Assembly: GCF_002028545.1 (NCBI RefSeq) | Contig: NZ_MWPQ01000051.1 | Location: 1 to 64,000, forward strand | DNA length: 64,000 bases | Origin: Nitrobacter vulgaris | Lineage (GTDB): Bacteria > Pseudomonadota > Alphaproteobacteria > Rhizobiales > Xanthobacteraceae | Direction: 5' to 3' | Part shown: piece by piece, positions 26,257 through 35,175 of the stretch | Position numbering within the stretch: the first letter of the stretch is position 1 | Layout of the letters: every line of letters starts with the position of its first letter | Made by a program: the position numbers and the translations under genes | The notes under the pieces: model-generated | The model's database searches: none | Told to the model about the DNA's origin: nothing | Seen by the model: the letters and a program-made list of their open reading frames with translations, nothing else

Positions 26257-27566
26257 AAATTGTCTACGTTAGCTATCTTCATCCTTCAATAGCGCCGGGT
26301 GGCGCTCAACAGGTGGCATACGAAATGTTTCAGGCTAGCCTGAAGCGAGGACACGATGCCTATTTTATCGCAGCGCTCGAAGCCAATCACGATCAGATCT
26401 ACGGCAAACCCGGCGCCCCCATCGTCCCTGTCCAGGGCGAAGAACGGCAGTACTTTTATTTCCCGCAGTACTACGATTTCCTCCACCTTTCCGTTGGAGA
26501 TTGGCGCTCGATCCAGTTCTTTCGTGAATTGATCGAGCGGATCAAACCAGACGTCATCCACTTCCATCACTACCACCGCGTCGGCGTGGAATCGATTCGT
26601 GCGGCCAGGATTGCAGCGCCTGACGCAGTCATCTGTTTTACGTTCCACGAGATGATGGCGATATGCATGGCGGATGGCCAGATGGTGAAGAAAGGCTCGC
26701 GCGATCTCTGTCGATCGGCCTCTCCTGTTTCGTGCAACAAATGTTTCCCGGACCTTCGCCCCGAGTTTGTGACCCTGCGAGCCGCTCGTCTGAAGGCCGC
26801 TCTCGGGGAATGTGACGTTTTTGTTTTTCCATCCGAGTTCATCGCCGAACGATATGTTGAGTGGGGGCTACCTCAGGAGAAGTGCGTCGTCATACCAAAT
26901 GGCCAGACAAACCTTGGTACGACATTCGACCGCAGTCAGCATTCGCGGCAGGTCAACCGCTTTGGCTTTTTCGGACAATTCATCGACAACAAAGGCGTAG
27001 ACGTCATATTTGATGCCCTTCTGTTGCTTGGTAGAGAGCAGCGGCTTCCGGCACAAGGCATCGTTGTCGAAATAAATGGCGGCAACAAGCACTACGCATC
27101 CGATGCCTATCTGGATCGGATCAATCAGCAGGTCGAAGAACTCCGCAAGTCCCAGTTCGGCAGGATCACCGTGCGTGAGAATGGAGCCTACGGCCGTGAT
27201 CAGTTGGCCGAACGGATGGCATCGGTTGACTGGGTGATCGTTCCGTCGACGTGGTGGGAGATTTTTGGTCTTGTTGTTTCTGAAGCTTGGATGTTCGGCC
27301 GGCCGGTCATCGCTTCTGCAATCGCAGGTCTGAAGGAACGAGTGATCCCGCAAAAGAACGGGTTTACTTTCTTGCCACGGGACGGCCGGTCGCTGGCAGG
27401 TCTCATGTCGAATCTGGTCGGAAACGAGCAGCAATGGATCGCAACAAACCGATCCATTGAACAACCCTGGAGCGAAGACGAAATGCTGGACGCTCACCTG
27501 AGCCTTTGGAAGGAGTTCTCACCTACTGTTTACGATCGCCGGCACTCTCAGGCGGTGGCGGTCTAA
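26253..27566 (+). CDS. Family 4 glycosyltransferase
   Basis: A 437-residue GT-B transferase. The N-terminal Rossmann domain has the acceptor-side motif APGGAQQVAYEM and the DVIHFHHYH segment; the C-terminal domain has FGFFGQFIDNKGVDV and the donor-binding STWWEIFGLVVSEAW, which carries the E-x7-E pattern of GT4 enzymes. It is translationally coupled to the GT2 gene by a 4-nt overlap. It probably extends the same glycan using a nucleotide sugar. A Cys-rich patch (CRSASPVSCNKC) near the middle is unusual for the family and could bind a metal; that is inference. Confidence 0.9.
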   Translation: MKIVYVSYLHPSIAPGGAQQVAYEMFQASLKRGHDAYFIAALEANHDQIYGKPGAPIVPVQGEERQYFYFPQYYDFLHLSVGDWRSIQFFRELIERIKPDVIHFHHYHRVGVESIRAARIAAPDAVICFTFHEMMAICMADGQMVKKGSRDLCRSASPVSCNKCFPDLRPEFVTLRAARLKAALGECDVFVFPSEFIAERYVEWGLPQEKCVVIPNGQTNLGTTFDRSQHSRQVNRFGFFGQFIDNKGVDVIFDALLLLGREQRLPAQGIVVEINGGNKHYASDAYLDRINQQVEELRKSQFGRITVRENGAYGRDQLAERMASVDWVIVPSTWWEIFGLVVSEAWMFGRPVIASAIAGLKERVIPQKNGFTFLPRDGRSLAGLMSNLVGNEQQWIATNRSIEQPWSEDEMLDAHLSLWKEFSPTVYDRRHSQAVAV

Positions 27567-27718
27567 CGCACGGAGGGACGGATCATTTCTTTCCATGAGC
27601 AAGTTTCAAACCGAAAGCGAGGCATCCGGTTCATGTCCGCAGCCATCGGCCTTTGCGACTCTCAGCAACACCTAAAGCATAAGATCGTCCTGGCGAGTAT
27701 GAGTAAGCGAGTTCACAC

Positions 27719-28816
27719 GTGAATCTAGCCGCACCTCTATTCAATAGTTCGCTTCCAGCAATCCGAACTTCGATCGCTGGGATATCCAATGCGAAATACG
27801 AACAGCTGACCGACGGTTCCAAGGAGATCTACAAACAGGTCCTGCGCATCTTCGAACGCCATAAGCTCGAATACTTCTTGTTCGCTGGCGCAATCGTCGG
27901 ATACGTCCGAAATGGTCGTATGCCCCCGTGGAATGATGATCTGGATGTTATCATTTTCGAAGATCAGATTAAGATCTTCGAAGACAGGATCCTGCCGCTA
28001 CTGCGAGAATGCGGCTACGCTTGCTGGCCGGTGGCAGCGCCCTATGCCGGCGGAGGGTACCACATCCTGGCATTACAGCAGGACGCAAACTCCCGTCATG
28101 CCTCCATCGAACTCGCAGACGGAATACAGGTCGTAGTGCCATGGGCCCAGATAGACGTATTCTACACAAGCGTTGATGAAGCGGGCTTTATAAGAAACCT
28201 GTCAAACTGGGGCATGTACCATACAAAGGAAGTTCCCGAAGCATGGGTGAGGCCGGGCACCTTTGTCCACTTGGATTCCTTTCGCGCTCGTGTCTTCAGC
28301 CACTACGAGGATGATATCTGGCACGAGTACGGGAACGTGGCCAAAAATATCGTTGTTCATTCTCACGATAAAGTCGCGCTCAAGTTGATGGGGTCCGACT
28401 GGGAGAAGTTCGAGTTTGACTATGATGCTTTACTGTCCACGAATGTAAGAGGCATACCACCGAGTTTGAGCCGAACGCGGCTTGCTGAATTTGTACCGGG
28501 TGCGGGCCAGCAGATTGAAGCGTCAGCTGACGCAAACTTTGACACCATTGCGAAGATGATCTGCGAAGGTGGGTTTAGCGAAGTCACCCTGACCGGGGCC
28601 GACCAAAGCTTCTGGGTCCTGGATTTGAAACGTTTATTCCCAAGCGTAAAATTGGATGTTTTGATCAGTACTGAGAAGGAAGCGAAACGGGCGGTTCACC
28701 TGCGGCGATTCATCGATAGTGTAAAATGTTCCGATCCGGCAGTTCGTAAGATCTACGAGGATTGTCTGCTCGCCACCGATGCCACTTTCAACTCAAAGAG
28801 GGGTGATTCGACATGA
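27719..28816 (+). CDS. LicD-type phosphotransferase
   Basis: A 365-residue protein with the LicD/fukutin-related nucleotidyltransferase core: GAIVGYVRNGRMPPWNDDLDV (residues about 57-77; metal-binding D73/D74/D76) preceded by a predicted helix. LicD proteins transfer phosphocholine, or other phospho-alcohols, from CDP-linked donors to glycans. The next gene, overlapping by four bases, encodes a glycerol-3-phosphate cytidylyltransferase, so CDP-glycerol is the likely donor and glycerol phosphate the group transferred. The C-terminal part (about 240-365) has no recognised domain. Start is GTG 27719 with only a weak upstream purine stretch; the true start could be slightly downstream. Confidence 0.85.
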   Translation: MNLAAPLFNSSLPAIRTSIAGISNAKYEQLTDGSKEIYKQVLRIFERHKLEYFLFAGAIVGYVRNGRMPPWNDDLDVIIFEDQIKIFEDRILPLLRECGYACWPVAAPYAGGGYHILALQQDANSRHASIELADGIQVVVPWAQIDVFYTSVDEAGFIRNLSNWGMYHTKEVPEAWVRPGTFVHLDSFRARVFSHYEDDIWHEYGNVAKNIVVHSHDKVALKLMGSDWEKFEFDYDALLSTNVRGIPPSLSRTRLAEFVPGAGQQIEASADANFDTIAKMICEGGFSEVTLTGADQSFWVLDLKRLFPSVKLDVLISTEKEAKRAVHLRRFIDSVKCSDPAVRKIYEDCLLATDATFNSKRGDST

Positions 28817-29274
28817 ACAACGTAATCACCTACGGAACCTTTGATTTGTTTCACGTGGGCCACGTTCGCCTGCTACAGCGCCTGCGAAGCCTCGGAGACC
28901 GCCTGATCGTTGGGTGTTCCACCGACGAATTCAACGATATCAAAGGGAAGAAATCTGTAATCCGCTACAACGAACGCGCCGAGATCCTTTCAAGCTGCAA
29001 GTATGTCGATCTGGTGATACCCGAAACGACATGGGAGCAAAAATGCAGCGATATCCAAAAGCACGACGTCAGAATATTCGCTATGGGCGACGATTGGGTT
29101 GGAAAATTCGATCATCTGTCTGCGGAAACCGGCTGCATCGTGACCTATGTGAGCCGAACATCGAATATTTCTACGACCGATATTAAGGGCTATCTGCGAA
29201 AGATTGATAGCGATACGATCGCGTCGATGAAGAACAAGATCGATCATCTGCGTGCGCAACTGGAGAAGTATTAA
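28813..29274 (+). CDS. Glycerol-3-phosphate cytidylyltransferase (TagD/TarD family)
   Basis: A 153-residue cytidylyltransferase with the nucleotide-binding GTFDLFHVGHVRLL (H14-x-G-H17) and the C-terminal RTSNISTT (115-122), the two signatures of the TagD group. It makes CDP-glycerol from CTP and sn-glycerol 3-phosphate, the activated donor for glycerol phosphate. The family is best known from Gram-positive teichoic acid synthesis but also serves capsule and LPS decoration in Proteobacteria. The ATGA overlap with the LicD gene ties donor synthesis to transfer. It has about 20 extra residues after the core, forming a helix. Confidence 0.93.
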   Translation: MNNVITYGTFDLFHVGHVRLLQRLRSLGDRLIVGCSTDEFNDIKGKKSVIRYNERAEILSSCKYVDLVIPETTWEQKCSDIQKHDVRIFAMGDDWVGKFDHLSAETGCIVTYVSRTSNISTTDIKGYLRKIDSDTIASMKNKIDHLRAQLEKY

Positions 29275-29328
29275 GCGTTCAAACCCAGGGCCGAGTGCTT
29301 GGACCCGTCCCGATCGTCGGATGCGGAA

Positions 29329-30351
29329 ATGAGAAAGCAGCGGCTTTTCGTTCGCTCAACAATTTCAATTCTCTTACTGCTGGTCTCAGGAGCCTTTGGC
29401 ATCCTATCAGCAACCGAGATCTGGATCGCGCCTCAAGCTTCCGTCCCTCCTTCTCCCCTGAATCGCGCAGTCGATTTTCTGGATATGTTCAAATCTGACG
29501 CTCCTTGGCGGAATGCGGCTCAGGTCATAAGCGTTTTCAAACTCTACGGCTCGTATCTCGAACATGCCCCTCAGGATCAAGTGAACCTGATCGTGGAGAA
29601 TCTCAATAGTCGTCATATTTCGATCGCGGTTGAAGCGGGAGTGATGAACACCCCGGTGGCGAAACCGGCATGTGGGGGACCTGGGGTAGAAGGCTATTCG
29701 ACGATCTCCCGTGCGAAGTTGATTTCAGAAAAAATCAAGAAGGCAGGAGGCTCGATCGCCTACATCGCAATAGACGAACCACTCTGGTTCGGGCGCTATT
29801 ACAAAGGGCTTCCCGGTAAGAAGCCCGGATGCCGGCTCTCGATAGAGGGGGTCATCGATCTCGTGATGCCCGTGCTTCGGATCTATCGCGACGAATTCCC
29901 GACGGTGACGATCGGAGACATCGAACCGAGCGGCGTCGCATATCAGCCGGAATGGGAAACTGAGACGCGACGATGGCTTCGCGGGCTTCGCGAGCGTCTG
30001 GGATCACGCATCTCGTTCATGCAATTAGACGTACCGTTTTCCGCCGGCTCACAACAGGTAGCCGCTGCGCTACGTTTTTATGATCTGCTGGAGGCCTTGC
30101 GTGCAGAGAACTTGGTAGGAGCTGTCGGCATAATTTATAACGGACTACCGACTGACCGCACCAACAGAGAGTGGATCGACAACGCGAAGAGCCATATCAA
30201 ATTTTTCGAGGACGACCATAAGCTTCGCCCCCAACAGGCGATCATTCAATCGTGGGCCTCGCGTCCAACACATGCTTTGCCGGAGACGGATCCGGATAGC
30301 CTCACGAGTCTGGCTCTATACTATGCCAGCCAGCTTCGTGGCCCTAAATGA
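29329..30351 (+). CDS. Secreted or membrane-anchored protein, possible TIM-barrel hydrolase
   Basis: A 340-residue protein with an N-terminal hydrophobic segment after a basic start (RKQRLFVRS, then STISILLLLVSGAFGIL), so it is exported or anchored. I do not recognise the family. The body alternates hydrophobic strands and helices as in a beta/alpha barrel, with acidic residues at strand ends (AVEAG, YIAIDEPLWFG, IGDIEPSG, FMQLDVP), which resembles a glycoside-hydrolase active-site layout. A role in trimming or modifying the cluster's glycan is plausible but only inferred. ATG 29329 is preferred over TTG 29299 because it places basic residues directly before the hydrophobic segment. Confidence 0.75.
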   Translation: MRKQRLFVRSTISILLLLVSGAFGILSATEIWIAPQASVPPSPLNRAVDFLDMFKSDAPWRNAAQVISVFKLYGSYLEHAPQDQVNLIVENLNSRHISIAVEAGVMNTPVAKPACGGPGVEGYSTISRAKLISEKIKKAGGSIAYIAIDEPLWFGRYYKGLPGKKPGCRLSIEGVIDLVMPVLRIYRDEFPTVTIGDIEPSGVAYQPEWETETRRWLRGLRERLGSRISFMQLDVPFSAGSQQVAAALRFYDLLEALRAENLVGAVGIIYNGLPTDRTNREWIDNAKSHIKFFEDDHKLRPQQAIIQSWASRPTHALPETDPDSLTSLALYYASQLRGPK

Positions 30352-30408
30352 AAGCTTCTCGCGCGCACATGATCAATCAAACGTTGGCGTAATCAAAGGC
30401 GGTCGGCG

Positions 30409-31260
30409 ATGGCAGGAAAGACGATCATCCACGGCGGAGGCCAGATAGACGGATATATACAAACCAATTCGATCGAAGCAGTCCTTGCTTCGCTCGCATC
30501 TGGTGAGAGGCAGATCGAGCTCGATTGCGTCAAGTTGGCTGACGGCTTCGCATTGGCTCACGACGAAGCTGAAAGGAGATTCTACGGGGTTGAAAAGAAG
30601 TTCGCCTCAATAACTCAGGATGAATTTCAGCGCCTGCGGGTGTTCGAAAGATTCAATCCTGTTACGTTCGATATGGTCGAACGACTGTTAGAGATTCTAC
30701 CAGACACAAAGATAATCATCGACGCGAAGTTTCCGGATTTTCAGTTTCCCGATTTTTTGCAATTTTTGACAAACCGCCACGGATCTCTTCTGGACCGGCT
30801 ATACTATCAGGTCTATCGACGTGAATGGGTTGATTTTTGTCGCCCGTTCGGAATCCGAAAGGCCGTGATAGCTTTGTGGAAGCACTACGACTCGGATCCC
30901 TACTCAGACGAGGCCTATGACTTCGCTCGCAATGCCGCATCAGAGTTGGACGCGCTCGGAATAAGTGTCAGATGGAAAATTCCTGGCAAGCAAGTCGAAA
31001 ATCTTCACCGTGAGGGTATGACGCGCTTGACAGGTTTGGCCGACGTATACTTCCACGGCCAGGACATCTCTCTGTGTCGTGAGAAAGAACTGCTGGATGC
31101 AGGAGTCAATTTTTTCAGTTCATATTCACTTGGCGCGTTACCGGACAGGTTCGATGCAAAATCTTACAAGAAGAGGTATGCTGATCTGGCGCATTTGAGT
31201 GACATAGGTGCGGGTTGCCACTACCTGGAATTTGGCGTTCGGGAAGGCAGAGCAATTTAA
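30409..31260 (+). CDS. Glycerophosphodiester phosphodiesterase-like protein with C-terminal cluster repeat
   Basis: A 283-residue protein. Residues 5-235 match the GDPD pattern: HGGG (His8), an N-x-x-E-A start of helix 1, E37-x-D39 metal ligands, and AHDEAE (His51) for the second catalytic histidine. Known GDPDs cleave glycerophosphodiesters to glycerol 3-phosphate and an alcohol. Residues 248-283 are a copy of the repeat found in two other proteins of this cluster (SYKKRYADLAHL ... HYLEFGVREGRAI). No signal peptide is evident, so cytoplasmic action is likely. In a cluster with TagD and LicD homologues it may recycle or edit glycerol-phosphate groups. Last plus-strand gene of the cluster. Confidence 0.82.
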   Translation: MAGKTIIHGGGQIDGYIQTNSIEAVLASLASGERQIELDCVKLADGFALAHDEAERRFYGVEKKFASITQDEFQRLRVFERFNPVTFDMVERLLEILPDTKIIIDAKFPDFQFPDFLQFLTNRHGSLLDRLYYQVYRREWVDFCRPFGIRKAVIALWKHYDSDPYSDEAYDFARNAASELDALGISVRWKIPGKQVENLHREGMTRLTGLADVYFHGQDISLCREKELLDAGVNFFSSYSLGALPDRFDAKSYKKRYADLAHLSDIGAGCHYLEFGVREGRAI

Positions 31261-31444
31261 GTCACTCCAGTACACTAAAACTCTGGTGTAAAAGAGAAGA
31301 GACAGGTGATCCGCACCGCACGCTTTTTCTCGACGCTTGATGCGCTGTCGTCCATGAGTTTGTCGAATAACTCACTGATCGCCGGTCGAAAACAAGAAGC
31401 GGCAAGGGTTTGCTCATCTTCGATCCTGTTTGATGCCGAGCTCC

Positions 31445-32677
31445 TTAAATGACCGCCTTCTCGGTCGCCGAGCACGCCGCTCCCATCTGGCCGGCCGCCG
31501 TCGTTTCGGCGATCCAGCGATTAACCTCAGTCAAATTGAGTGCGTTGTCTCGGTATATCCGTAGCTGGGCATCGGCGGAGCCGCCCCGCTCGAGTATTCT
31601 CTTGCAGTCCTCCAACTCCCGTTGACACGTGAGCTTCGCCGCATCTTCGGAAATTTGTTCAATCAGCGTCGATAGCACGTCGTGAATTTCGACCGGACCG
31701 TCTTTTCCCACGAATATGCAGCTTATTCCATAACGTTGGGCTCGCCACTTGTTCTCGACCGCGATCGCACGATCGACGCCCGTCACTCGTTTTGACAGCT
31801 CGGGCCGCTCGTAGAGGTAACGCGCAAGGGAGCGATATAGCGCCGCGATTGCCACAGCGTCGTCAACGTAAGTGCACACGTCAGGAGCACGCAGCTCCAG
31901 CGTCGGGTGTCGTGAAGATGGACGCAGCCCCCACCAGACATAGCTTTCGTCCGGCATAACGCCCGATTTGACGAGGGCAGCTACGTACTCTTCGAATTCC
32001 TGCTTGTTCTCGAATAGTTCAGGAAGGCCGCTGCGGGGTAACTCGTCGTAAGCGGCGAGTCGATAGCCCTTCAGGCCCGTGTCGGCCGAATTCCAGAAGG
32101 GAGAGGAGGTCGAGAGTGCAATGAAAATCGGGAGGTAGGGGATCATCGCGCGCATCACCGCGAACCGCCGGTCCGCATCGGGCAATTGCACGTGAACGTG
32201 CATCCCGCACACCATGTTCCGATGTCCAACCGCTTTGAAATCTTCGATCATCTCTTCATAACGCACCTTCGGACTGGGCTGCGAAAGCCGCCAGGAGGCT
32301 GTCGGGTGCGTAGCCGAGGCCATGATGACGAACCCATATTGAGATGCAACGGCCGCAACCTCGCGGCGCAAAAACTTCAATTCCTCGCGGGCGTCATTGA
32401 TATCACCATGGATGTTCGTGGCGACTTCGAGCTGAGCCTGCAACATCTCCCGCGTGGCCAGGCCGCCTGTGGACCAATTTGCAGCCTCGAACAGCTCATT
32501 GGGCGTCTGCATTGCGACTTCGAAGGTTTCTCTGTCTGCCAGGAAGTATTCCTCCTCGATACCGAACGAATACTCGCTGACTTCCTCACGCCCAGCGGCC
32601 GATCGGATAATGAGGTGGCCACCGTCGCGACTGAGGTTGAGACGCAGCGTTTTGAGTATTTTCGGATCACACTGCAT
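31445..32677 (-). CDS. Carboxylate-amine ligase, GCS2/YbdK family
   Basis: A 410-residue protein of the glutamate-cysteine ligase type 2 superfamily: FGIEEEYFL (metal/substrate acidic cluster), a CGMHVHVQLPD segment and ELRAPDVCTYVDDAV. YbdK-type members ligate a carboxylate to an amine using ATP; the physiological product is unknown. The start overlaps the 3' end of the truncated asparagine-synthetase-like gene by 11 nt, so the three leftward genes (glutaminase, synthase fragment, ligase) read as one operon. It is intact with the usual family length, so it can function even if its neighbour cannot. Confidence 0.9.
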   Translation of the reverse strand: MQCDPKILKTLRLNLSRDGGHLIIRSAAGREEVSEYSFGIEEEYFLADRETFEVAMQTPNELFEAANWSTGGLATREMLQAQLEVATNIHGDINDAREELKFLRREVAAVASQYGFVIMASATHPTASWRLSQPSPKVRYEEMIEDFKAVGHRNMVCGMHVHVQLPDADRRFAVMRAMIPYLPIFIALSTSSPFWNSADTGLKGYRLAAYDELPRSGLPELFENKQEFEEYVAALVKSGVMPDESYVWWGLRPSSRHPTLELRAPDVCTYVDDAVAIAALYRSLARYLYERPELSKRVTGVDRAIAVENKWRAQRYGISCIFVGKDGPVEIHDVLSTLIEQISEDAAKLTCQRELEDCKRILERGGSADAQLRIYRDNALNLTEVNRWIAETTAAGQMGAACSATEKAVI

Positions 32678-33527
32678 GTGCCTGCAACCACGCTTCGAGA
32701 ACAGCGGCCTGCCATAAGCGCGAGTGGCCCTTTGGGCTCATTTCAGCTTCGGGGTGTTGCAACATGTGATCGATAAAACCGTACCGATACAAACTTCTTT
32801 CTCTCGCTTTGGCGGATGTCATCATATCGCGGACGAAGTCGAGGAATGGACCATTCAGGTAACGCAGGGAAGGCAGTGGAAAGTACCCCTTCGATCGGTC
32901 GATGACCTCGTTCGGCACATAGCGCCGAGCCATCTTTTTGAGGATGTGCTTGCCGCCACCGCTGACTTTCAGTGCCGCAGGGAGGCGCGACGCAAGCTCC
33001 ACCACTTCATGGTCGAGGTAAGGAACCCGCGCTTCGAGGCCAAAAGCCATGGTCATGTTATCGACGCGCTTAACGGGATCGTCGGCGAGCATGATCTCAC
33101 CATCGATCTGCAACACCTTGTCGACAGGAGAGACGGCTTCGGCCTGAGTGAAGAACGTGTCGACGAAGTCTCTGCTGAAATCGTCCGAAATGAACTCCTC
33201 CGATAATAGCTCCGTCAGATCTGAATGCTTCCAGTCGAAATAGGACGTTTGATACTGCTGGGTGGCATCATTGGCGAAGAGGAAGGATGGATACCAGCTG
33301 TAGCCACCGAACAACTCGTCCGCGCCCTGACCGCTTTGCACCACCTTGACTCGTTTGGACACTTCAGAGGCAAGTAGATAGAACGCAACCGCGTCGTGGC
33401 TGACCATTGGCTCCGACATGGACCTGATCGCGGCCGGGAGCGTGTCCAGCGCTTTATTTGCATCGATCCGTATTTGCTCGTGCTTGGTCCCGAACCGTTG
33501 CGCGACGAGATCAGAATATCCGCACAT
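32667..33527 (-). pseudogene. asnO: 5'-truncated AsnO-type amidotransferase (N-acetylglutaminylglutamine amide synthesis)
   Basis: The 286-residue frame matches only the C-terminal half of an AsnO/AsnB-type synthetase (YSDLVAQRFGTKHEQIRIDA, QSGQGADELFGGY, GLEARVPYLDHEVVE, GGGKHILKKMARRYVPNEV). Missing are the N-terminal glutaminase domain and the SGGxDS ATP-pyrophosphatase loop, without which the domain cannot adenylate its substrate. In full-length relatives this segment belongs to the enzyme that amidates N-acetylglutaminylglutamine for the osmolyte NAGGN. The homology seems to begin a few codons before the ATG (codons for GREEF upstream of 33527), as expected of a deletion scar. A separate class II glutaminase gene lies 26 nt upstream. 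Probably non-functional; a reorganised split enzyme is unlikely because the P-loop is absent. Confidence 0.7.
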
Positions 33528-33553
33528 TTGTTTTCGTCGGAACTCCTCGCGCC

Positions 33554-34393
33554 CTATTTACCTTTACCGGCGCCTGCGACAACTGTTTGAGCCGACCAGC
33601 GTTCCTCTCCGAGCTGCCTGAGTTCAGATGGGAGAAATGGAACGATATCGATTGAGCCTGACGCGGCTCCGATCAACACATGATTGGTGGGAACCTCCTC
33701 CCATCCGGATTCCCTATCGAGCGGCTCGGAAGCGACAACAAGTCCATCGCCGGCGGTCCGGTAATACAACGAGTTGGCACTATCATTCTCTGCAAACCTG
33801 AATGCGAACAGGTCATGGCCATTGGTCAGTGCCGACGTAAAGCGCACAGGCTCGCGGTAATCCTCTTCGTTCACCAACTTGCATAGTTCGGACATTACCC
33901 GGCGCGTTGCACCCACGGGATCTTCGACAAGCCCCGCGCCCATCATGGCAAGGAATACTGCCTCGGAGTCGGTCGTACCGAGCCGCGAAGGATAGAACTC
34001 GTCGGAAATCATACTTTCTACCCTCCGCCGGAGCCGGTTCCAGCTACCGATGAAGCCATTGTGCATGAACATCCATTGGCCGCACACGAACGGGTGGCAG
34101 TTCTGCCGCGTCACCGCCGTACAGGTCGCCGCCCTGACATGAGCGAAAAACATGTGAGACTCCAGATGGCGACAGAGATAGCGCAGATTTTCGTCCGACC
34201 ACGCCGGCCGCGTCTCCCGATAGAGACCGGGTTCCGGATGAATACCGTACCAGCCGAGACCGAATCCATCTCCGTTCGTTCGAGCGGTGGCCTCAAGCGA
34301 GCGCAGACTTTGAGCGATGAGAGAATGAACGGGCTCTGTGACGTATTGTTCGAATGCCCGAGTCTCTCCTCGATAAGCGATCCACCTGCACAT
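33554..34393 (-). CDS. Class II glutamine amidotransferase (EgtC/YafJ-like)
   Basis: A 279-residue Ntn-type glutaminase. ATG 34393 puts the catalytic Cys at position 2 (MCRWIAYRGE), as required for this family; an upstream frame extension to 34432 would bury it. Conserved features are TNGDGFGLGWYG, FFAHVRAAT and the NCHPF...FMHNGFI stretch. Free-standing members of this group are common in Rhizobiales and their acceptor reaction is mostly unknown; EgtC itself is an amidohydrolase of ergothioneine synthesis. It is followed by a synthase fragment and a GCS2 ligase, so amide or isopeptide chemistry is likely. Confidence 0.88.
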   Translation of the reverse strand: MCRWIAYRGETRAFEQYVTEPVHSLIAQSLRSLEATARTNGDGFGLGWYGIHPEPGLYRETRPAWSDENLRYLCRHLESHMFFAHVRAATCTAVTRQNCHPFVCGQWMFMHNGFIGSWNRLRRRVESMISDEFYPSRLGTTDSEAVFLAMMGAGLVEDPVGATRRVMSELCKLVNEEDYREPVRFTSALTNGHDLFAFRFAENDSANSLYYRTAGDGLVVASEPLDRESGWEEVPTNHVLIGAASGSIDIVPFLPSELRQLGEERWSAQTVVAGAGKGK

Positions 34394-34564
34394 TGATGAG
34401 CCTTTTCTTCCACGTGTCAGGAACAAAGTCACAAACGTTGCTTAAGGAACAGTGCGGGGGACTTCAAGTTCCCTCTGTTGGAACAGCACGAAATCCGGAA
34501 TGATCCCTTGCCTCATAGACATGGTGGGGCTGGCGAAGCCTACTTGGTTTACGGCCATCTCCAA

Positions 34565-34740
34565 AACGAGATTGCGGCATTTGTTCGGACTGGTCGCTCG
34601 CGCGGCGGCTGACGACCAAATCCATGCAATGGTGGAGCGCCTGCGGGCTGCCGATCGCCGTCCTTACAATCACCGAAGGCCAGGCACATGACGGATGCAG
34701 CCAAAGAGAGCTTCACCCCGACCGTCAGCAGTTTCGACAC
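34565..34740 (+). mobile_element. IS5-family transposase remnant
   Basis: Translated in two plus-strand frames, this stretch gives FVRTGRSRGG, then LTTKSMQWW and CGLPIAVLTITEGQAHDGC. This is the central DDE-transposase signature (SRGGxTTKIHALVD ... GLPI..LTEGQAHD) of IS5-like elements, broken by frameshifts. No intact element, inverted repeats or target duplication could be delimited. It lies next to the truncated asnO operon and marks past rearrangement. The open frame at 34452-34691 is another frame of the same remnant. Confidence 0.6.
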
Positions 34741-34792
34741 GCCGGGCAGTTTTGGTTCGCAACCAGCAGGGAAGCCTTCCGCACCTAGCTGT

Positions 34793-35059
34793 TCAAGCCG
34801 GATCCAACTTCTCTCTGAGCTTGAACCACAATATGCCGGACAGGCAGCAGAAGCTCACGGCGTTCGCGATGACGATAACGACGTCGTGCTTGAGAACGCC
34901 GTAAAGCACCCACGCCCCCACGCCGGTGGTAAGAATGCTGAACATCAGGAGGGACAGATCCCCCGCCTTGCCGGTTTGCCAGCACTTCTTCAGTTGAGGA
35001 AAGTACGAGATCGAGGTGCAAAAGGCTGCGAAGAACCCGACAAGGGTAGTGGTGTCCAT
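34793..35059 (-). CDS. SemiSWEET/PQ-loop transporter
   Basis: An 88-residue membrane protein with three helices (about 5-25, 38-58, 62-82) and the PQ motif at the end of helix 1 (SISYFPQLKK). SemiSWEETs form homodimers that pass sugars by facilitated diffusion. Length and layout are those of bacterial SemiSWEETs. ATG 35059 is chosen over TTG 35065. No clear Shine-Dalgarno. Substrate unknown. Confidence 0.88.
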   Translation of the reverse strand: MDTTTLVGFFAAFCTSISYFPQLKKCWQTGKAGDLSLLMFSILTTGVGAWVLYGVLKHDVVIVIANAVSFCCLSGILWFKLREKLDPA

Positions 35060-35175
35060 AGCCAAGATGAACGTGCATACGTCGTGGCGGTTCCTTTACG
35101 GAACTCAAGAAAAGATTCCTTGTAGTGACACAAAGAATCTCTCGACTCGTCAAACCAATCTCAGCACTTTTGCGG

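Noticed and set aside
31275-31475. 66-residue minus-strand frame after the GCS2 gene
   Set aside because: It starts inside the end of the ligase gene in another frame and lacks start signal and relatives; possible but unsupported.
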